DNA of 64,000 nucleotides, taken from assembly GCF_014898055.3 (NCBI RefSeq), contig NW_023600993.1:15404850-15468849 (forward strand). The letters run 5' to 3'. Under the pieces are notes generated by a model, which worked only from the letters and a program-made list of their open reading frames with translations, was not told the DNA's origin and did no database searches. Positions 45,645-57,260 of the stretch are shown here, piece by piece. Source of the stretch: Talpa occidentalis. Its lineage: Eukaryota > Chordata > Mammalia > Eulipotyphla > Talpidae. Within the stretch, counting starts at the first letter, position 1, and every line of letters starts with the position of its first letter. The translations under genes and the position numbers were made by a program.

Positions 45645-45885
45645 AAGCGTAGAAGACTAGTTAAGAACATAAGCTAGATTGCCTAGTCAGATCCTTGCTC
45701 TGTCACTTATCACTTGGATGATCTTAGCAAATGATTTATCTCCTAAGTTTTTAAATCTGTAGAATGGGGATATTGATTGTATTTAATTCATAGGATTATA
45801 ATGTTGATAAAATAAACTATGTGAGAAGTGTTTAGAAGGGTGTCTGGCACATAGCAAAGCTATATAAATGTTGGCAGTTATTTTC
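45645..45885 (+). mobile_element. MIR SINE
   Basis: CTTGCTCTGTCACTTATCAC, CTGTAGAATGGGGATATTG, ATTCATAGGATTATAATG and GGTGTCTGGCACATAGCAAA in MIR order. Confidence 0.8.
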
Positions 45886-45922
45886 TCTATTCTTTGTGCT
45901 TTTTTTGATCAATTGAAAAACA

Positions 45923-46199
45923 GTTTTTTTTTAATTTAAGATTTATTTATTTATACATATAAGAATTGGGGTAGAGGCCAGAGGTGCCAGGGGTGAGAGG
46001 ATTCACCAGAGACAGAGTGGGGAGCAGGACAGGTGGATTTACTGAAATACACTGCTGAGGGGAGCAGTGGGCGAGACAGGAGAGGCCTGCTGAGCCATAT
46101 GGGTAGCTCCCTGGCCAGCTGGGTATCGAACTCATGCTGCAGTGGCTGTGGATAGCTTCACAGTGCTGTGCTTAACCCCTTGCACCACCAGGGAAGCCC
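45923..46199 (-). mobile_element. tRNA-derived SINE
   Basis: Minus-strand copy with GGGGCTTCCCTGGTGGTGCAAGG head, whole core, CTACCCCAATTCTTATATG tail side. No clear target duplication; C- and A-rich right flank. Confidence 0.92.
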
Positions 46200-46204
46200 C
46201 TCTG

Positions 46205-47640
46205 GCCCCCCCAAAAAAACCCCAAATAGTCTTAAAAAAGTTTTCTCTAACAAGAATTGACAATTGGGGCTTCCTTTATATGATCATCAGAATGATTGAA
46301 ATAGAACCGAAAGAAGACTAGCTGCCTCACTCTAGTATTCAATATTAACATACGCCAAAAAGAGTTTTTGGTCTATGACTGAAAAGTATAAATCTCAAGA
46401 ACTAACGATTATATACAATGGATTGGTTCTCTCCTGAAATGAGAATATGCCAAATATCCCATCATGTTCTCTTGTTTGACTATGTTCTCAGATTTAACAT
46501 GGCAGTCTATTTTATTGTCTCCTGTGGAATGTGAAAGTATCAGCCAACATCAAAATTTTTAAAATATATTTTGAATGCTTAAAAGTCTTGATGCATTTCA
46601 ACCTGTCTTTTATTCCTCTGTACCTGTTTTCACTAACCAAAAGAAATCCAAAGAGAATTTTCACTTCTGTGACAAAAGAGGAAAAGTGAAAATAACTTGT
46701 TTTGTGGTGCAGCAGCGAATCTATAACAGCACCATCAAGATTTTTCCCAGAAATTGTACTTTTACTGGCTGTGTTTTTTCAAATCATTTTTGTTTTTATT
46801 ATATGATCATGTTATTTAAATTTTATATGTAATTTGGTATCATTTCCTGGGTTATTTTTTTGGATCTGGAAGTATTAAAACATTTTTCCTTATAAATTAA
46901 TGGTAATTGCTTCTTTGCTTTATTCAGTTTCAACTTAGGTTTCATAGGAACACTCTACTTTGAGATACAGGAGGAAACCTGTGTGTCTTTTTAAATTTAG
47001 TTTCCTAACTTTGCCAGTTTTCCTAGAATTTTAATTAAGATTGCAGTTATAATTTTCAGGCAATTTCTGTTAAGATTATCAATCTATATGTTTTGCTCAG
47101 TATAATCAAGGCTATTTCTTTTAAAGTAATGCCTGTTTATTCCTAGTACTTTTATTCTGTAAAACAGAGACATGATCAATAACTACGGTAAAATGCTTTA
47201 ATTTTGAATGTTACTGGCTCCAATGAATAATAGAAAAGTTATCTAATTGTTGTAATTACTTCCATAGAGTCCCTCTGCCAACCCCTCTCTAGTGTTTTTA
47301 CTCTGTTGAACTTTCTAGAATATACACAAAAGATGCTGCTAGTTATTTGTCTTTAATCTTGAGCTGATAGTTTTTCAGTGCTGTAAATGGATTCTAACTA
47401 GCAAAGTGTTTATTATTTTATGTGTTTTGCATTGAACTTTGATTAACAGATTTTGGGGGCAATTTTATTTAGAAAATTATTTAAAAACTTCAGTTATCTA
47501 TACATGCGTATACATTTTCAAAAGAAAAAATGATGTGGAAACAAGATAGCATTTTTTACCCTAAGTGAAAAATATTGTCCATTTTCAATGTTTTAATTTC
47601 GGAAATGTACATCAAGCTAAAGTAATAGAAAGTTACTCTT
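46205..47640. other. No gene seen
   Basis: AT-rich unique sequence. The 85-codon ORF at 46,575-46,832 has no domain. Confidence 0.42.
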
Positions 47641-47659
47641 AAAATATAGGTGCATTTTT

Positions 47660-48012
47660 TTTAATGGATTCATTTTTTTTAAATTTTTTTAATTTTTTAA
47701 TTTAATTTATTATTTTTTGGCATGTATTTATTTATTTATTTGTTTGTTTGTTTTGTTTTGTTTATACATGCACTGGATACAGTCAGAAGCGCGGGAGGGT
47801 GAGAGAATTCACCAGAGCCAGAGCGGGGAGCAGAACAGGCAGAAGGACCAAAGTACACTGCTGAGGGGAGCAGCGGGCGGCAGGAGAGGTCTGCGCGCCA
47901 TGTGGGAACCTCCTCTGGTGGGCGGGGAGCAGCCAGGGATTGAACCGGCTCCGCAGAGGCCACAGGGAGCTTCGCAACCCAGCGCTCAACCGCTGCGCCA
48001 CCTGGGAGGCCC
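47660..48012 (-). mobile_element. tRNA-derived SINE, young long-tail subfamily
   Basis: Extra post-B-box segment and a tail with AAACA/AAATA repeats followed by ACATGCC and a long A/T-rich run. 19-bp duplication AAAA(T/C)ATAGGTGCATTTTT at 47,641-47,659 and 48,013-48,031. Confidence 0.94.
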
Positions 48013-48031
48013 AAAACATAGGTGCATTTTT

Positions 48032-51000
48032 CTAGGTGTGGTTGATCACAATTTTAGATAAGGCTAAGTGCTATTTTTAAAAAGTCCCCTCCCCAAAGGG
48101 TTTTAGAATAAATTTATTTGAAATCTTGTTCAACTGTCTTCAATACTAGAAGAAAAATATAAATCAAATTATATTCAAGTATTTGACACTGTAGCAGCAA
48201 CAAATAAAATTCTAGAAAAGTGACAGTAGACAAATTGTCATAGTTCTAGGAGAAATCTGTGAGCAAGCAAGTTATGGGCAGAATTTAGAAAGGCAGTGGA
48301 TGGTTCTGAGCAATCACTTTGCCAAATATTGCTGAGTCAAATACATTTCCTAGTATACTTTTACTTTCTGTTTATTCCCATCACTTAATTTTGTGAAGTC
48401 TTTAGAATGAGATGTAAGTGCTATAAAATGCCCTTTAGGCTAGACAGTGTTGTAACAATGTCTAAAAGCTAGTGGAATTGAATGTTCTCATTCTTTCTTT
48501 ATGTTCAAAGATACCAAATTTGACCAGATCTTTCCCAAACTGGGCTTATTCCGCAATCTGTGTGATGGCATATGATCGCTCAAATGTTTACCACAATTTA
48601 GAAAGCTGTGATTGAAATAGGAGTGGTTTAGATGGCCCCTCAGCATAGTCAAACACTAGGTATGAGAAACTCAGATGTTGACAAGTACTCCAGTTTCTGA
48701 GGGATTGGGGCATAAAGCAAAGACACTAGTTACATTGGGGCACCTAGAGAGTTGGATTCTTTTATTTACCCATTCACACAGTAGATATTTATTGAAAGAT
48801 GCATACGGCACGGTGCAATGCAAAGGAGGAAGGTAGGGACTTGGGACTGAGACCAACACACAGAGATTGAAGAATTGTACTGTTAAGTTTAGAAATGGTT
48901 CAGCAGCAAGAATGATCTAGAATTTATCCATTGTCAAGGTTGGACAGTGGATTTGCATGCATCAACCCAGTTGCTGAAGCTATGTAGTGTTAAGCAAGGC
49001 AGCGCAATCTTTTTCAGTTGCTTTGGCAGATGGTAGCTTAAGGTAGTCAAGGCTGTTGAATAGACCAAGAAAACAAGCTTTCTCAACAAAAGCTTTGGTT
49101 TTGTGGACCCAAAGGACAAAGTAGTTTCTAGTTAAATCTCACAGATAAACAGAGTTATAATCTGCTAAGAAAAAAACTATTTTTTAAAAAGTCTTAAATT
49201 ACTCCAAGGGATCATGGGAGACTTCCACATAGATGGCTGGTAAAACATTGTCATTTCATGGGAAAAGGAAAATCCCTCCCACCTAGTCTGACAAATATCA
49301 TTCACAAATTACTGTCTGGATAGGTACGATAGGTAAAGATTCTTGAAGTGCTACTTCAAGACTTCCCATTTTCTATATCTGGGAGCATGTGGGAATTGGT
49401 GTGAATCAGTTTAAGATTTTTATTATTTTGACAGTGAAGTCAGGGTAAAGGTTATGCTTTAAAATCATGAATCTGGCAGTTCTTTTAAGACTGTGTCTAT
49501 GTGTGTTTTTCTTTGCTTATTCTCTTTTCCTTAATAAGCTTGCCATGTGTTGGTGAAAATAAATAAAAAAATGCGTGAATTTCTGAGAGGAAGGGGAATA
49601 TAGGTGAAGGAAGTAGAATGTCCTCAAATCATCTTTGATTATTTAAAAAAACTCTACCTTCCAACGGCCGCAGAATCAGACTTCTTGAGTTCATCCTGTA
49701 CTCTTTCAATGGTAGCTGTATTTTTGCCTTATGCCAATGGTGTTCTTATTCATAGATTTCAAATTCCTTGGTTAGTCTGCAGAAAAGTTATTGTGTTGCA
49801 TATAAAACCTAATAAAATCACTGATTTCTATAGTGCTTATAAGGTAAAACACAATTTAGTGAATAAATTAATTAAATGAATAAATGATAAATGAATTGAA
49901 ACATAATAAATTAATAAAACTTCAATGTAATGTGCCTTTTAATATGTTCAGGAGGGAGTATTTCAGCTGTTAAATGGATTGCAGTTAAATGAATTAAAAA
50001 ACAAAATAAATTTTAAAATGCTCCATTATTCATTAAAGTACTTTAGTGCCTCATTAATCTATTTTAGATCACTCAGGCCCATAAGTGCTTATTGTCAAAA
50101 GCTGATAAAGTGTGAGGAATTGCTCTTCATACCCTGGAGTCAACTGAAAACAGTATAATGCTTATGAAGGTGTTAAAGTCAAATCTACAGAACATAAAAT
50201 GCCTTTGCATCTTGAAAACTTTTTAAAAAGGAATATTTGGAGGAGTTATTTTCATGTTTAGAGAGAATCACACTTTGAGATTAATTGTACTTAAAAAAAT
50301 TAAAAATGAAATGGAAAAAACTTATCAATTGTAAGCCATTTTCCCCTTATTTAAACCCTCAAAGTGAGTCACATCAATGGGCCAAACTGACACATTTCCT
50401 GAGCTATTGATACAACTTGGTGGCAACTCCTTTTTCCTTTAAGCTGCACTGTAGCTGGTGAGAGATAGTTACTTGTCCTTGAATTATGGGAAATTTAAGA
50501 TGAGAAAAATTTTTTTTAATGATTTTACAAGCAGATTTATATTTTTAAGTTTACAAACATGTTTGGTGGAGAGAGAATTGGATGCTTCTTATATTCTCTG
50601 TGACCTTGGGAAATCTCAATTTACTTTGCATCTTGTTTACAAGATGAGGTGAATAGTAACAGGAGTGGCAGACCAAATGACAGTGACGCTCTCTTCTAGA
50701 CTTAATGATTTCTACTTCTTTTAAAGAAATGTAGAAAAAGAAGAATCATAGTGGATGCAATTTTAACACTCAGAGCACTAAACCAGCAATGAGAAAACAA
50801 AGTAAAGCTAAGAGATGTGTTATCAGAATGTCACTGGATGAATAGATTGGAGATGCTTAATGATGGTGACTTTTTGTTTTGGTCACCCATAATCAATTGA
50901 GAACTGTGATATGCTTACCCTATCCTGAACACTCTTCAGAACAAGTCATTTTATTGATGTTTATCTCTAATTTAGCAGGTGTTGGAAATCTAAACAGTGA

Positions 51001-52370
51001 AAAATCCATACCATTTGGGATTCTCTTTGTGCTCTGTCACCTAAGAAGGATCAGTGAAAACGTCACTTTCTCCATCTTCCATCCATCACATTCTTGAACA
51101 TTTGCCAGATCTATCAGGAAAGATACTCTTGCATTAGTGGGATTAGAGCTCTTAGGACTAAGACATCTTGGAACTACTAGTGAATGGTCACTTTCCTACC
51201 ACTTAGAGATAGCCTGCAGGGGAAAAAAAAGCCAACCCAAAAGAGTAATGGTGAAAGAGCAGAGCCTTGAAGACATCAGTTAATCTTTTGGGTCTAGCCT
51301 TGCCTGACCTTTTGTATTTTTGGTTATGTGAGGAAATAAATTCCCTTTTCACCATTAAGTAGAATTGTTTTCTATTATTTGCTTCCAAAGGAACTGCTAT
51401 TAAAAGAGAAAGTAAAAAGAAATACCAACCATTTATCTATAAATAGTAATTACTATGTTTCTTCCATTCTAAGATATCAATAATTGTAATATGTATCATT
51501 AATAATATTTAAAGAGGAGAAAAGTTTTATTATATTAAGTATATGGATCTGCTTTTAGATAAATTGATATTTCATAAATACTAAATGTAAGGACTATACC
51601 TCAGAATGAGGAATAATGAAAATTTAAGCATGATTTTTTTTCTTATAATAGTTATACTGTTTTTTTTTTTAATAAATGAAAAATTTGAAGTGAGACTGGG
51701 AGGGTAGGGAGAAAAAGCAGAGTAGAATTTTGGAACAGGCAATTTTTTGTGTGAAATGAGATCTTATGGAGGGAGAGTAAGTAAAGAACTTTGGACAATT
51801 AGAAAGCATAATAATGATGATGTACTTCGATGCAAGAAAACAACCTAAGTGTAATACAATGGTAATGCTGTGGTAATAGAATGGTGATAGAAAACATAAT
51901 GGTCACCATGGCTATTGTGGTCCCTGCCTTCACTAGGCTTATAGTCCAGTGGGACAGACTAGAGGATTCATCTTGTTTGTGGTAGTCACTTGAATCTTCT
52001 GCCTTAGCTCTTGGCTTCCATTCTTTTTGCTGAGTCTTCCCCTTCCCTAAGGAATTCTATTGACAAGAGCCAAGTTTTTGCATGCTGGCTCTCTCTGGAA
52101 AAATCTCTTCTCCAATCTCTCCAAAATCTATCTAGTCTTTAGCTTTTTTAATAGACTTTTTCATTCCAGGTGATTTATGAGTTATGAAATAAGGTTTCAT
52201 TCTTCTCTTTTACAGTCTGTGTGTGAAAGTGGTTTTTGTCTCTTCTTAAATTTGTGTGTCTTTAAGCTGCTTTAAAATCTTTCTTCAAAAAGGCTATTTA
52301 AAAATGGGCATAAAGGTTTCTACTCTAGAATACAACTTGGAAATTAAAATGATAATGCTATACAATTTGG
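48032..52370. other. Unique non-coding stretch with faint old repeats
   Basis: 4.3 kb without a gene. Weak L2-type phrases at about 48,765-48,815 (TAGATATTTATTGAAAGATG) and 51,915-51,960 (CCCTGCCTTCACTAGGCTTA). 50,575-50,650 may be a decayed MIR. 49,930-50,460 is the second candidate conserved stretch. ORFs of 60-91 codons are not gene-like. Confidence 0.4.
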
Positions 52371-52388
52371 GAAAGATGTCAATTTTTT

Positions 52389-52651
52389 TTTAAAGATTTA
52401 TTTATGCATACAAGAACTGGGGTATAGGCCAGAGATGCAGGGGATGAGAGGATTCACCAGAAACAGACTGGGGAACAGAACAAGCAGAGTGACTGAAGTA
52501 CACTGCTGAGGGGAGCAGCTGGAGAGCCAGGAGAGGTCTGCTGCACCATGTGGGTAGCTCCCTGGCCGGCCGGGGATGGAACTCATGCTGCAGAGGCTGT
52601 GGATTGCTTCATAGTGTGGTGCTTAACTCCTTGCGCCACCAGGGAGGCCAC
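52389..52651 (-). mobile_element. tRNA-derived SINE
   Basis: Minus-strand copy, whole core, TATACCCCAGTTCTTGTATG tail side. Duplication AAA(G/A)ATGTCA(A)TTTTTTT around 52,373-52,388 and 52,653-52,669. Confidence 0.92.
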
Positions 52652-52772
52652 AAAAATGTCATTTTTTTTTTAATTTTCAAAAATTAGAAAGTTCTAAATT
52701 GTCTTTTATTGTTCATTTTCTATTCATTCTTACCTTTTGTTGTTCCCCCAAAGGTATTAAGTGGTTTTCAGG

Positions 52773-52805
52773 AAAAAAAAAAAAAATATATATATATATA
52801 TATAT
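52773..52805. repeat. A14 followed by (TA)n microsatellite
   Basis: About 14 As then about ten TA dinucleotides. Confidence 0.9.
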
Positions 52806-53370
52806 CATGCTTCCCAAGCAATACTGTTGTGATATTTGTACGTATCTTGACAAAACTACTTCATGCTCAAATTGGTTTGGAATTTTGTTTAAATGAAATT
52901 GAATGGAGTCTGTAAAACTTGTAATAGTACATACTCACTCTTGAAGATGGCATGGGGTTATAATTATGTAACATTTTCCAAATACATTTTAAAAGGAATC
53001 TGTTTTTCCCCTCAAATTAGCATCTATTAACATATATAAGAACTAGTGTCTAAGGAAACCCAGTTAGAGAGATCCTTAATTATAGGTAAATCCTTAATTT
53101 AGAGGTAAATATAAATAAAATCAACAGCTGGGAAAGCTTTAATAAAGTGAGGGGACAGAAATGCAAGGATGGAAATAAGGAGCAGTATAAAAACCACCAA
53201 AACCTTACATGGTTAAGCTGTAAACTTGTTTTCTGCCTTCCTGGAGGACAAAGCAAAAGAGAAACATACTTTACTGTATTCTCACTCAACAGGAAGAAAA
53301 GGTAATATATCATATCCTTAGGGGCAGACAGACTTCCCTGGATTATGACAAATGTGTTTCAGTTGAGTCT
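52806..53370. other. No gene seen
   Basis: AT-rich unique sequence. Confidence 0.4.
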
Positions 53371-53391
53371 TATTATTATTATTATTATTAT
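53371..53391. repeat. (TAT)n microsatellite
   Basis: Seven ATT/TAT trinucleotides in a row. Confidence 0.9.
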
Positions 53392-53538
53392 TTTTTGTAG
53401 CTTTCCTGTTGGTAACCTTTGTATAGGTGACAGGGGAAAAAACTGGGTGGGTTTTTCTAGAACCAGTGGTACAGTGGTCAGGCAATTTCTATCAGGTATC
53501 ACAGGTAAACCAGCTGGAACCAGCTGTAATATGGGGTA

Positions 53539-53573
53539 GCAGACAGGAAAGAAGCAGACAGGAAAGAAGCAGA
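53539..53573. repeat. 15-bp tandem duplication
   Basis: GCAGACAGGAAAGAA twice, plus GCAGA. Confidence 0.9.
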
Positions 53574-53672
53574 GTCTGAATGTCGCAAAGATCCAGAGAA
53601 GTCTGTAGACAATTTCATAGAACCATACACCACCTCCTCACTTAGGGTTCAGTGTGAAAATATCAGAGACAA

Positions 53673-53745
53673 AGTAGGTAGGTATGTATGTATGTATGCA
53701 TGCATGCATCCATCCATCCATCCATCCATCCATCCACTCACTCTT
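53673..53745. repeat. Compound tetranucleotide microsatellite
   Basis: Runs of GTAT, then GCAT, then CATC units, joined without a break: a compound array that changes by single-base steps. Confidence 0.93.
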
Positions 53746-53812
53746 CCTTCATCTATTCTTCTACTTAAGGGTTGTTATATATGTCTTTTAAGGCATTTTA
53801 ATTTTTGAAAAT

Positions 53813-54420
53813 TAAAATGTTATTGAGGTCACATTGGCTTACAACCAATGTTAGAGGCATACGATCACATCCTTCAGGTGTTTAGTCACACATCACACCT
53901 ACCACCGAGGCACCGAATGTCCACCATAGTCCATGGTCCTCACTACCCGTTTTGTTCTCCCCCTTTAACTTCCCTTTTAGTAGCCTCAGTTTTACAGTCA
54001 GAGTTCTAGGGTTTGTTTTTGGTTTGGTTATCTCTGACCCTTTGGCTTGGTTCTCTATATTCTGCATATAAATGACACCACCCAATATTTGTCTTTCTAT
54101 TTCACTTAGCGTAATCTCTCCCAGTTCCATGTTGTTGTAAAAGTCAAGAACTTATCTTTTCTTATGGTTGAGTAGTATTCATTGTGTATGTGTACCACCT
54201 CTTCCTAATCCACTCCCCTGTCATTGAACATTTAGATTGTTTCCATAGCTTAGCTATTGTAAATAGTTCAGCAGTAAACATAGGAGTGCATATATTCCTT
54301 CAAATTAGCATTCTTTGGGTATTGTAGATACCTGTGAGTGGAATTGCTGAATCATCTGGTAGATCTACTTTCAATATTCTAAGAAATTTCTGTTCTGTTT
54401 TCCATAGTGTCTGGAACTGG
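53813..54420 (-). mobile_element. L1 3' region, antisense
   Basis: TGTTATTGAGGTCACATTGG, CCACCATAGTCCATGGTCC, CTTAGCGTAATCTCTCCCAG, TCCATAGCTTAGCTATTGTA and GAATTGCTGAATCATCTGG are antisense to the L1 3' UTR and ORF2 C-terminus. Many frame breaks. Older than the copies at 22,964 and 56,465. Confidence 0.82.
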
Positions 54421-54429
54421 GGTGGGATA

Positions 54430-54810
54430 GTTTTCTATGCAATTTTATCTAAAAAGTAGTTTCAAAAGAAAGATGTGGAACCAATCACTAAGTTGCTAGA
54501 ATTCTTCATTTATCTAGGATGTGGGAGTTATCCTCTCTTTGAAAAGGTAGACATTAAAAAAGTCACTTTCTGAATACTGGGTTGACCAATCCTAAATCTT
54601 TCCAATAGACATACAACTTTATCACTAGTTCAGTTTATTGATGATATTGTGGAAATATAATTATGTGCTATATTTCTTTATGCCATGAAAATAAATAATC
54701 CCTCATTTATCATTCTTTATGAATTATAGCTCAAGTGAAACTATAACACAAATGAAAACCTCAGAAGTTAATGTAAATTTTCAACATTAAGAAATATTAG
54801 ATTTTGATGA
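54430..54810. other. No gene seen
   Basis: AT-rich unique sequence. Confidence 0.4.
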
Positions 54811-54814
54811 GTCT

Positions 54815-54950
54815 TATAATAGTTGTGTGAGCTTAGGCAACCGCCTGAATCTTTCAAAACTTCAGTTTCCTTGTCAGTAAAATATTAAACACATCTGTGT
54901 ACAATACAAGCAAATTCCTGGGGCCTCAATAATTTTAGGTATAATTATCA
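54815..54950 (+). mobile_element. MIR SINE fragment
   Basis: GTGTGAGCTTAGGCAACCGC, CAGTTTCCTTGTCAGTAAAAT and CCTCAATAATTTTAGG in MIR order. Confidence 0.65.
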
Positions 54951-55007
54951 TGACAAGTAGTTATTTTCATCATCATCATTATTTTTATTTTAAAGATTCA
55001 TCAATTT

Positions 55008-55270
55008 AGGGGTCCTCCCTGGTAGCACAAGGGGTTAAGACACAACCTATGAAGCTGTCTGCAGCCACTGCAGCACAAGTTCAATCCCCGGCCAGGGAGC
55101 TACCCACATGGCGCAGCAGACCTCTCCTGACTTGTCTGCTGCTCCCCTCAGCAGTATGCTTTGGTTGATATGCTTGTTCTGTTCCTCACTCTGTCTCTGT
55201 TGAATCCTCTCACTGCCCTCCCCACACCTCTGGCCTGTACCCCAGCTCTTGTATGCATAAATAAATCTTT
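55008..55270 (+). mobile_element. tRNA-derived SINE (first of three clustered)
   Basis: GGGGTCCTCCCTGGTAGCACAAGG head, core CTGCTCCCCTCAGCAGTATG, tail TTGTATGCATAAATAAATC. It seems to sit in the A-tail of the minus-strand SINE that follows, whose tail complement (TATTTTAAAGATTCAT) lies at 54,985-55,001. Confidence 0.9.
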
Positions 55271-55533
55271 TATAAATAAATCCATTTCTACAAGAACTGG
55301 GGTACAGGCCACAGGTGCGGGGCGCGGGGTAGAGAATTCACCAGAGACAGAGCGGGGAACAGAACAGGCAGACTGACTGAAATACACTGCTGAAGGGAGC
55401 AGCAGGTAAGACAGGAGAGGGTCTGCTGCACCATGTGTGTATCTCGCTGGCTGGCCGGATCCAACCCTCACTGCAGAGGCTGCAGTCAGCTTCACAGCGC
55501 TGAGCTCAACCTGTTGCACCACCAGGGAGGCCC
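55271..55533 (-). mobile_element. tRNA-derived SINE (second of three clustered)
   Basis: GGGCCTCCCTGGTGGTGCAACAGG head, core CTGCTCCCTTCAGCAGTGTA, TGTACCCCAGTTCTTGTAG tail side. The B-box region is shortened. Flank CATCACTATTT follows. Confidence 0.9.
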
Positions 55534-55544
55534 CATCACTATTT

Positions 55545-55818
55545 ATTTATTTATTTTTTAAAGATTCATTTATTTATTTATACAAGCACTGGGTACAGTC
55601 AGAAGCGTGGGAGGGTGAGAGAATTCACCAGAGCCAGAGCAGGGAGCAGAACAGGCAGACCAACGATGTACACTGCTGAGGGGAGCAGCGGGGCAGCAGG
55701 AGAGGTCTGAGCGCCATGTGGGACCCTTGCTGGTGGCTGGGGAATGAACCAGCGCTGCAGAGGTTGCGGGCAGCTTTGCAGCCCAGCGCTCAACCGCTGC
55801 ACCACCAGGGGAGGCCCC
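55545..55818 (-). mobile_element. tRNA-derived SINE (third of three clustered)
   Basis: GGGCCTCCCCTGGTGGTGCAG head and ACTGTACCCAGTGCTTGTAT tail. Duplication CATCA(C/T)TATTT at 55,534-55,544 and about 55,820-55,830. Confidence 0.93.
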
Positions 55819-55839
55819 CCATCATTATTTTTAACTTCA

Positions 55840-56215
55840 CACATTTGTAGTGCTTATACATACTATTTCAACATATTCTAGTGTTGTACATATCTATGTC
55901 TTCGGGATGAGGTTACTTGTGATCCGTGAGCTTGGGTCAGGCATAAATTATGTGTGGTTTTTGTTTTAGAGCTGAGTTCTATTGGCAAAGGCACTGAGTG
56001 TTTCAGGGCCTGAGTTGTTTTTGCAGATATTTCTTTATCAGCAGCGCTTTCAATTTTGTTTTTTTTTTCTTTAGGTTCAGGAAGTGACTCTATTTGTTGT
56101 TATTTGTCCACAGTGATTTAACTTTTTCATAAATTAGCGCATGCCTTTTTGCAATTATTACTGACTGAACTTTAGGGAAGCAAACAGATGTTCCAAAAGT
56201 GGCCAGTCCAATTGG
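55840..56215. other. No gene seen
   Basis: Unique sequence with a T-run at about 56,060. Confidence 0.4.
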
Positions 56216-56230
56216 ATAAGTTATTTTCTT

Positions 56231-56447
56231 TTTTTCCCCTTTTATTTATTTTTGCATATAAGAAGTGGGGTATAGGCCAGAGACAGAGTGGGAAGCAGAA
56301 TAGGATGGTCTACTGAAATACACTGCTAAGGGGAGCAGCGGGGCAAGACAGGAGAGGTCTGCTGTGCCATGTGGGTCAGCTCCCTGGCCTGGAATCAAAC
56401 TTGTGCTGCAGTGGCAATAGCTTCAAAGTGCACCACCAGTGAGGTCC
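56231..56447 (-). mobile_element. tRNA-derived SINE, degraded
   Basis: Recognisable core and TATACCCCACTTCTTATATG tail side; two deletions in body and head. Imperfect duplication GATA(AGT/GGT)(T/G)ATTTTCTT around 56,215-56,230 and 56,449-56,464. Confidence 0.85.
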
Positions 56448-56464
56448 AGATAGGTGATTTTCTT

Positions 56465-57243
56465 TTTTTTTTTTAATTTTACTTCATGAATTTTATTTTT
56501 TTAAATAAATTTTATTTTTATATTCCCCATACAATTGCAACCCTCTTATTTTGACCCCAATCCCTCCCCTCCCCATCCCCTACCCCCCATAGAGTGTCTT
56601 TGGTTCATAGTTTTTTGTTGATTTTGATTTTCACTTTCTTACAGTTATTCGTTTTCCTGGTCCCTTATTTAAGTTTTCTAGATTCCTGCTATGAGTGAGA
56701 CCATCCGGTATTTTTCTTCTTCTTTCTGGCTTATTTCGCTGAGCATGATCCCTTCCAGCGCCATCCATGTTGCTGCAAATTGCATGTGTTTATCTTTCTT
56801 GAATGCCGAGTAATATTCCATGGTGTATATGGACCACATCTTCTTGATCCAGTCATCTATTTTTGGGCATTTGGGTTGTTTCCAAAGCTTAGCTACTGTA
56901 AACAGTGCTGTTATAAACATAGGAGTGCAGGTGCTCTTTGGAATTGATGTTTCTGTGTCCTTTGGGTAAATACCTAGGAGTGGAATTGCTGGATCATATG
57001 GAAGCTCTATGTTTAGTAGGTCCAGAAATCTCCACACAGCTCTCCATAGTGGTTGGACCAGTTTGCATTCCCACCAACAGTGCAGGAGAGTTGCTTTTTC
57101 TCCACATCCTCGCCAACATTTGTTGTTGCTAGTTTTTTTAATATGTGCCATTCTCACTGGTGTAAGATGGTATCTCATGGTGGTTTTGATTTGCATTTCC
57201 CTGATTACAAGTGATGTTGAACATTTTTTCATATGCCTGTTGT
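56465..57243 (-). mobile_element. Young L1, 5'-truncated 3' end
   Basis: 779 bp containing the ORF2 C-terminus, a C/G-rich 3' UTR and A-tail. Perfect 17-bp duplication AGATAGGTGATTTTCTT at 56,448-56,464 and 57,244-57,260. Nearly identical to the overlapping part of 22,964-23,523, so recently active in this lineage. Confidence 0.96.
56678..57243 (-). pseudogene. L1 ORF2 C-terminal fragment
   Basis: This stays open for about 188 codons to its natural stop at 56,678, ending [10 protein letters not shown]. It covers the C-terminal part of L1 ORF2p after the reverse transcriptase, including the Cys-containing stretch [18 protein letters not shown], which fits the ORF2p zinc-knuckle-like segment, followed by LLGIYPKD and [11 protein letters not shown]. 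The protein normally nicks DNA and reverse-transcribes its own RNA; endonuclease and reverse transcriptase are missing here because of 5' truncation, and no promoter remains, so it is not functional. The frame is intact because the copy is young, not because it is selected. The few extra codons upstream of 57,243 belong to flanking DNA. Confidence 0.95.
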
Positions 57244-57260
57244 AGATAGGTGATTTTCTT

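Noticed and set aside
47717..48061. 114-codon ORF
   Set aside because: SINE-derived, as are those at 17,399-17,827 and 20,988-21,329.
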